Source: Lutraria lutraria (Eukaryota > Mollusca > Bivalvia > Venerida > Mactridae). Taken from it: a DNA stretch of 64,000 nucleotides. The position numbers and the translations under genes are program-made. The number at the start of each line of letters is the position of its first letter. The first letter of the stretch is position 1. The notes beneath the pieces were generated by a model. That model did not search any database. It was not told the origin of the DNA and saw nothing but the letters and a program-made list of their open reading frames with translations. Below, piece by piece: positions 59,701 through 64,000 of this stretch. The DNA is taken from the NCBI GenBank assembly GCA_964023205.1, contig OZ026842.1, positions 7,044,408-7,108,407 on the forward strand. Reading direction: 5' to 3'.

Positions 59701-60925
59701 ATTTTGTTACCACAAACATCTGTAGGGCTCTACAAATCCATTCATCCACTGCATATTACGAGTAGAAAATGATTCAGGACAGGTAAAAATTCCTGTAGAA
59801 ATAATTAATATTCTAAAATGTCCAGCAGATACACAGACCTGCCTCCATGGTCGAGTGGTTAAGGTCGCTGACTATAAATCACTGCAACCTCTGAACTACT
59901 GATAGAGGGTCATGGGTTCGAGCCCAGCAACTGACCACGTCTCTTTAGGTGAGAATGCTGCTTACAGAGGATGAGAGTCTAGTACTGGTTCTTCCCAGGA
60001 ACGATGGTTAGGTGAACTGTCTGCCTCATATGACTCTGATTGTTGATAAGGGGCGTAAAACTCAAATAAACAAACACAAAAAGCCAGCAGGTGAGTAGCC
60101 TGAAAAATCAAAGATCTGAAGGCACTGATATTGTTCTGAACTACAAAGTAATCAAGAGGTTGAATAATAAGACTGGTTTTCTTCAGTGTAAAGTTGGTAT
60201 TATGTAAATTGGGAACATCTAAAGTAGTTTAGCCATTTCTTTTAGCAGACCCCAAATATGTGTACGCCATTCTGCCACTTGTATGATGTTAATAACACTG
60301 TATAATGCATTACAGCATAATGGACCAGTAAACTTTCTTTAAACCACTTAAACTTTCCATTTCACATTCCCTAAAGTAGGCACTACAGGTTATAATTAGT
60401 TGGTTGCCTGGGAAACCTGCCATTTGTTCCTTAAGGTTTTAACATCGCATCAACAGTGAGGTACAGTTGGTGACTTATCCAGATTTATACATCGGTGGAA
60501 GGGCCGAGGGCCCGAGGCTATCACCTGGGTAGAACCACAGAACTTCCATTTATAAGTCAACAGGACGACTTGCTTTACATGAGATTTTTTTTCCAGTCGC
60601 AGGTTTAAACTGACAATTACTTTAAATTAAAGACTATAGCTAGGCCCCGTCACTCTGGACTCGCGTCCTTATTGTGTCCTAAACTGTCAAAGAATACGAT
60701 AAAAAGTTTGAACATACCTGACAGGTTAAATACACCTAACATTATGCTTCCAACCCAGGCAGTGGCTGATTTGGATTCATCGAAATGTTCAAGGAACTCC
60801 ACAAATAATAGACCATACGAGTAACGTACACCATCCTGAATGAATTGAACAAAGAACGCAGCGAACACAATAACCCATCCATACCCTTCGTCTTGCTTAG
60901 AGAACCGCTGTGCAGCCTTTGACAT
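53638..60925 (-). CDS. SLC16 / monocarboxylate-transporter-like 12-TM protein (six exons, 544 aa)
   Basis: The complete gene reads leftward. Exons are 60925-60718, 59265-59122, 58078-57254, 56442-56272, 54916-54791 and 53798-53638, totalling 1635 nt with the stop. All introns are GT-AG and phase 1. The ATG at 60925 directly precedes the SLC16 signature EGYGW (residues 13-17) that opens TM1. A second signature, YFKKKQALAIG, lies at 135-145 before TM5. Also typical are GPISALIVNKYGFR (70-83), YTWRG at the start of TM6 (169-173), a ~145-residue acidic, Ser/Asn-rich cytoplasmic loop (about 195-340), and GWFFDKTGSY before TM12. The length is within the family range. Family members move monocarboxylates, thyroid hormones, aromatic amino acids or creatine across the plasma membrane. 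Substrate is undecided here: the MCT1 TM1 Lys and TM8 Asp/Arg positions appear to be Tyr35, Ala393 and Gln397, arguing against simple proton-lactate symport. Family assignment is firm; subfamily is unknown. Confidence 0.93.
53844..53952 (-). mobile_element. MITE family A, copy 7 (internally deleted)
   Basis: tacagtgcaacctctccaaa left; ctggagagattacacggta right; about 70 bp shorter than full copies. In SLC16 intron 5. Confidence 0.72.
54055..54345 (+). mobile_element. family F element, copy 3
   Basis: gcacatctacacttcatgg, ggacggactgactgag, then cttcaatataccccctctca and aacttcatttacaggag. In SLC16 intron 5. Confidence 0.55.
54411..54590 (-). mobile_element. MITE family A, copy 8
   Basis: tacggtgtaaccttatcaaa left; ctggagaggttgtactgta right. 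SLC16 intron 5. Confidence 0.75.
54791..54916 (-). CDS. SLC16-like exon 5 (TM10-TM11)
   Basis: Acceptor tttgtgtattttag, donor GCAG|gtttgtgc. The 126 nt encode SMYAVQPIVLFQCVGEKHM through GFIGTPAAG, matching the family's TM10-TM11 region with its Gly/Pro-rich end. Confidence 0.9.
54917..56271. other. SLC16 intron 4: mostly unrecognised sequence and two repeats
   Basis: Besides element D3, it has an inverted repeat around 55977-56100 (gtgtcttcttacagacgtaa; ctgtctgtaagaagacat) with a third copy of that arm at 56173, and a patch at 55838-55924 resembling 61562-61630. Confidence 0.5.
55557..55634 (-). mobile_element. 78-bp palindromic element D3
   Basis: tcgagggctcagcccaaca ... cttgtgttgaaccctcga; reverse orientation of D1 and D2, equal length. 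Confidence 0.78.
56272..56442 (-). CDS. SLC16-like exon 4 (TM8-TM10)
   Basis: Acceptor gggatttatatttcag, donor CTCAG|gtttgtg. The 171 nt encode residues 393-449, with ISQVLGGWLSD in TM8/loop, then two hydrophobic helices. The usual TM8 Arg is Gln397. Confidence 0.9.
56925..56995 (-). pseudogene. tRNA-like sequence (decayed, CCT anticodon position)
   Basis: Read on the minus strand: gtaggggtagagcgtc (box A), ctcctaa loop, gcgggttcgaatcctgt T-arm. The acceptor stem does not pair and the anticodon stem has a mismatch, so it is a tRNA pseudogene or SINE head, not a working tRNA-Arg. It sits in SLC16 intron 3. Confidence 0.5.
57043..57212. repeat. 170-bp foldback, ~75-bp arms
   Basis: caattttccgaatccatcgg at left, its complement at right. 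Inner arms gtttgtccat / atggacaaac and cagagaaacttgaa / ttcaaatttctctg also pair. SLC16 intron 3, starting 41 nt beyond the exon-3 donor. Confidence 0.85.
57254..58078 (-). CDS. SLC16-like exon 3 (TM4-TM8 and large acidic loop)
   Basis: Acceptor agctcttttcag, donor GGTG|gtaagtat. The 825 nt encode residues 118-392: the second SLC16 signature, TM5, TM6, the long loop rich in Asp, Glu, Asn and Ser, then TM7 and the start of TM8. The open frame continues past both splice sites into intron, which makes the exon look longer than it is. Confidence 0.93.
58108..58160 (-). repeat. dispersed repeat 'TTGTTTCTGGTTACC', copy 4
   Basis: attgtttgtttccagttacc then tgacctatccgaaaatttc, about 30 nt upstream of the exon-3 acceptor. 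Confidence 0.45.
58239..58516 (+). mobile_element. tRNA-derived SINE (family S2), copy 2
   Basis: gcctggctagctcaatggtt ... gtgagttcgaaccccgg, body gtccgtgacaaatttgactg, tail gaaacaaacaaa. In SLC16 intron 2, antisense to the gene. Confidence 0.78.
58556..58606 (+). repeat. dispersed repeat 'TTGTTTCTGGTTACC', copy 5
   Basis: tgtaaccagaaacaaacaat then ttttttacgcc. Confidence 0.45.
58830..59079 (+). mobile_element. MITE family P, copy 3
   Basis: tagggccatcc left and ttttttaaggatggccta right, inner gtaacgctacc / gggtagggttactgc. It ends 43 nt from SLC16 exon 2. Confidence 0.78.
59122..59265 (-). CDS. SLC16-like exon 2 (TM2-TM4)
   Basis: Acceptor ttatgttttgacag, donor CAAG|gtaagac. The 144 nt keep the frame. 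It encodes GPISALIVNKYGFR, the conserved TM2-TM3 loop, then a hydrophobic TM3 and YGVMQ in TM4. Confidence 0.92.
59408..59635 (+). mobile_element. MITE family P, copy 4
   Basis: taggccatcattaaac left, tttaaggatggcctta right, with aatgctacct and cctacatacctaccc. SLC16 intron 1. Confidence 0.72.
59832..60077 (+). mobile_element. tRNA-derived SINE (family S1), copy 3
   Basis: cctccatggtcgagtggtta, actgatagaggg, gggttcgagccc; 3' end ggggcgtaaaactcaaataa. Best-preserved tRNA-Leu-like head of the family. SLC16 intron 1. Confidence 0.78.
60718..60925 (-). CDS. SLC16-like exon 1 (start, TM1, start of TM2)
   Basis: ATG at 60925-60923; the upstream in-frame TTG at 60931 is not used as a start. The donor CAG|gtatgtt follows 60718. 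It encodes residues 1-69, with the short N-terminus, EGYGW and the hydrophobic TM1. It ends one base into Gly70. Confidence 0.9.
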
Positions 60926-61237
60926 GTCCAATAATGTTACTTATCATAGAAAAACACAGATGTGTAACATGGGCGGCGCATTAACAAATGGCGTAAAACT
61001 AATAAAGGGAAATCACTCTAGATTATGTACAGTATTGTACGAGTTGTCTTTCTTTACAATTCCGCGTCCAGGGACGATTTTTGCCTGTTTTAACGATGCA
61101 AAAAGAAAAATGTGGCTTTATTGTCAGATGGCCTTTGTTCAGATATCATTTTGTTCTAAATACTAGTAATAGATATGTATATCAGATTGGAAGGGAGCAG
61201 GGAGATTTCAGATTATACATATATAAGTCCTTGGTCT
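60926..61237. other. 5' flank of SLC16-like gene, nothing recognised
   Basis: Should contain the 5' UTR and promoter; no TATA box or other element stands out. Confidence 0.45.
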
Positions 61238-61561
61238 CACAGGCTACCGGCGTGTGAAGCCCCCCCCCCCCCCACAGACCCTTTACTACCTAAGAATTAA
61301 TTTTACACTTCGAAACACTGTTAAATATTGTCAAAAAGACTTATATACATGTATATACATGTATGTATATAAGTCCTTGATATTGTGTTTATAACATGTT
61401 TTATGACAACAAAATAAATTTTCAAAAAAAATGCTCACTAATACGAGGGCCTCGTATATTATATAGTTAAATACTAAAATATTTGACAGTGTTTCAGAGT
61501 GAAAAAAGAATTCCTGGGTAGTAGAGGGTCTGTGGGGGCCTTCACACGCCAGTACCCTGTG
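61238..61561. repeat. 324-bp foldback, ~90-bp arms
   Basis: The left arm includes ccggcgtgtgaag, cacagaccct and gaaacactgttaaat; the right arm includes atttgacagtgtttc, agggtctgtg and cttcacacgcc. The left arm holds a run of 14 C where the right has five G. Confidence 0.8.
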
Positions 61562-62801
61562 TTTTGTCTGACAACGGGAGTGGGAGAATGAGTTAAATCC
61601 TTTTTATTTACAATCACAGCCAAAAATAGTGAGAGAGGGAGTGAGATTTTATTTATTCCAATAAGACATTTTGTTTTGAAAAGATGGAGGCACGATTAAT
61701 TTGCATTCCGATGAAATAATCCCTAACAGATTGTTGCCTAACAAGAAGACGTAAAAACAGTAAAATGCATGTGATAACAGGAACCAGTATATATTGTATT
61801 ATATGGTCCCATGTGATAACAATAGTTCGAGATAACCTATTTTTTATTTAGATTGGCATTGTGATTTGTCGATCCGTCTTCGCTATTAATTCCAGTTATG
61901 GACTATTTTGTTAACGTATGAATAGAGGTTTGTCCATCAATAGATCGGATGACATGTACAAATGTTATTTCTTTGTTATTCGAATAAATTAATACAAGTG
62001 ATTAGCCCATACGCGGGTTAATTATTGATTATTCTTTCAAAGGCTACTATTGCGTCATACATGTATTTTCTTATTTTCGTCATTAATATTCATGAAAACA
62101 TGATAACGTCAAAAACGGTAAATAACGGCAAAAACACATTAGGTTTCCCTTAAAACTATTAGTTTTCAGATACGTGACATTTTTTTACAGTGAGTATGAA
62201 AGTCGGCATTTTTAGATATTTAGATATTTTAGATTATTTGTTTGTACCGTGATATATGCTTAGCCGGAAAACCTAGTATAAAGAGCGAAAAAATATTGTG
62301 AACTGGTTAAAATACATTAATAATCAGTGATTCGGTCGCGTGACGTCACCGAACCAATTATTTCTATGGATGGCCTTAACGGGAGGTATTACTCGTTACA
62401 AAATCAATACTGAACTTGGATAAACAAAAGACCGTCTGTTTTATTTTGAATAAAGTTAAATTCTGTACGTGCTGAGAGGAATTGGTAGCAGCCTTACTGA
62501 AAAAAAAATCAGCACTCATTGGTTATCACTTTGGATAAACTCTTCTATTACGATACAGTGCGTATTTGCATCGGATGTTTGGTAAGTTTCTATAGTGATA
62601 GTATTTAAATTAATTAAATGACTTTGTTTTTACACATAATAATACATCGATTCTAAAATAAGTCTAGTATTTATGTTCCCGCTGAGTTTATCGTTACACT
62701 CAGCACACGTAGTATTGTGACAAGTGGTATAAATTCATTATAAAACATCATTAACATTGAACCAGACTGTATGTGTTGATATAATAACAATGTGATTGTT
62801 A
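61562..62801. other. no gene recognised
   Basis: AT-rich. 61562-61630 resembles 55838-55924 (ttttgtctgac). Confidence 0.5.
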
Positions 62802-62979
62802 TACGGTCAAGCCTGTGTTAGTGGCCAATCCCGAATGAAGACACCCTCTGAATAAAGGTCATTTTTGAAAAAAAACTGTTATTGATAGTTTAGAACAAAA
62901 TAACCTCCGAATGAAGATCACCTGTCAATTAAGGCCATATTTTGTATTTCCCAAGGGTGGCCTTTGTTCAGAGGTGTCG
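62802..62979 (+). mobile_element. MITE family B, copy 6
   Basis: tacggtcaagcctgtgttag left; interior aacctccgaatgaag and cccaagggtggcctttgttc. The right end is degraded. Confidence 0.7.
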
Positions 62980-63015
62980 GTGGGTTTTAACGCCGATTTT
63001 CGACGATATATCAGA

Positions 63016-63174
63016 TACAGTCACACCTGTGTTAGCAGCCACCTCCGAATAAAGGCCACTTTGTGAATAAATGCCATTTAAAAAAAATGTCATTCTTTAT
63101 TTAGAACAAATGACCTGGGAATAAAGGTCACATTATGTCATTCCCAAGGGTAACTTTAGATTAAGCGTCTGTCA
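63016..63174 (+). mobile_element. MITE family B, copy 7
   Basis: tacagtcacacctgtgttag left, cacctccgaataaaggcc, right end ttaagcgtctgtcaac degraded. Only 36 bp from copy 6. Confidence 0.7.
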
Positions 63175-63570
63175 ACATTTATACGAGATGTGGCTGAAGA
63201 AAGGCATTATGTAAATATTGTTTTATAGCAAATGAAAGGTATTTCTTGTATTTTGCTAAATACTTAGTAAATAAAAACATAATGTGTATGTGTAAGTTGT
63301 TGTCATTTTATTTATTTACTCGTATATGCTGGAACCTAATCTAGAATTACCATTCGTTTAAACTAATCTTATTAGCTGTAATACTTAAAGCAATACAATT
63401 ACTTTAGTTTTTAACGAGTTCAAGTTTTGATATACCTACGAATAAAAGTAATATATACAATGTATGCAACAAATACATTGTACATCAATATTGCGCATGT
63501 AATTTCACGAAAAAAAACCCAGGACTTATGGAAAATGAGTTCTTAAACTCAACCTACAGAATAAGATACG
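63175..63570. other. no gene recognised
   Basis: AT-rich, nothing seen. Confidence 0.55.
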
Positions 63571-63750
63571 TACAGTCCAACCTCTCCAAAGCAACACCCT
63601 TTGGGAAAAGCAGAATTATGTTGTGGTAGAGAGGTTATTGCTCTAGAGAAGTTAATTCAATAGTTAAATCGTACAGTTGGACAAAATCATGCTGTTGTAT
63701 TAGAGAGGTTGTTACTTAAAAAAGAGCCGCCCTGGGGAGGTTGCGCTGTA
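63571..63750 (-). mobile_element. MITE family A, copy 9
   Basis: tacagtccaacctctccaaa left; ctggggaggttgcgctgta right. Confidence 0.75.
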
Positions 63751-64000
63751 TGTGTAATGGTCCGTCAGTTTGTATTCGTACAAATAAAAGTTCCATATTT
63801 GTCCATAAATGTTACATAAAACGAAAAATAACAAGCCATGGGCACAATGAATGTGGAAATGAACTTAAATGCTCGAACGATGAGGGTAAAACAAGATGGT
63901 CCCAGTTGGGTTTGAACCCGTGCCACTCAGGAATATGTCAATTGTCTATTATATTGATGAATTTGAGTGCTCTTCAGAATGGAGGTTATGCATTATACAT

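Noticed and set aside
63890..63965. tRNA-like ggtttgaacccgtg on the minus strand
   Set aside because: Only a B-box-like motif is visible; no cloverleaf and no second copy seen.

Overview
The window is eukaryotic nuclear DNA, AT-rich and almost entirely non-coding. Split genes with GT-AG introns, tRNA-derived SINEs, many small foldback and MITE-like elements, long minisatellites and Helitron/pearl-like repeats together suggest an invertebrate, most likely a mollusc and probably a bivalve. That assignment rests on general resemblance to bivalve repeat landscapes, not on a search.

Only two genes can be supported. The first, on the plus strand, is the 3' part of a TNF-superfamily ligand. Two exons (26293-26391 and 33610-34034) join in phase to give a complete TNF homology domain. 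The 5' exons for the cytoplasmic tail, membrane anchor and stalk could not be identified. The 7.2-kb intron between the exons carries a 1.7-kb GC-richer 28-bp minisatellite, which leaves three long but spurious open frames, plus several transposable elements.

The second gene, on the minus strand, is a complete six-exon SLC16 (monocarboxylate-transporter-like) gene, 60925 down to 53638, encoding 544 residues. Every splice junction was read from the sequence. All five introns are phase 1, and both SLC16 signature motifs are present. The charged TM8 pair used by proton-coupled MCTs is replaced.

The rest is repeats. About 1-25 kb holds scattered SINEs and MITEs. The TNF locus occupies 25.8-34.4 kb. 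Mostly empty sequence with isolated elements runs from 34.4 to 41.9 kb. The interval 41.9-53.6 kb is extremely repetitive: a 16-bp array, a 1.23-kb near-perfect palindrome, a 51-bp triplicate, two related ~29-bp arrays and a 30-bp array of about 70 units interrupted by a 1.24-kb element with a 162-bp tandem core. The SLC16 gene follows, with its introns full of the same elements, and then a repeat-bearing right flank. Several small families recur with diagnostic ends: a ~65-75-bp element with GGTTCCCG ends (one copy with a 10-bp target duplication), an exactly 78-bp palindrome present three times, and three ~160-190-bp MITE families with TA...CAGT-type ends.

The two genes are not evidently related: one would act in immune or cell-death signalling, the other in membrane transport. 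Nothing resembling a prokaryotic operon, CRISPR system, rRNA or intact viral genome was seen.
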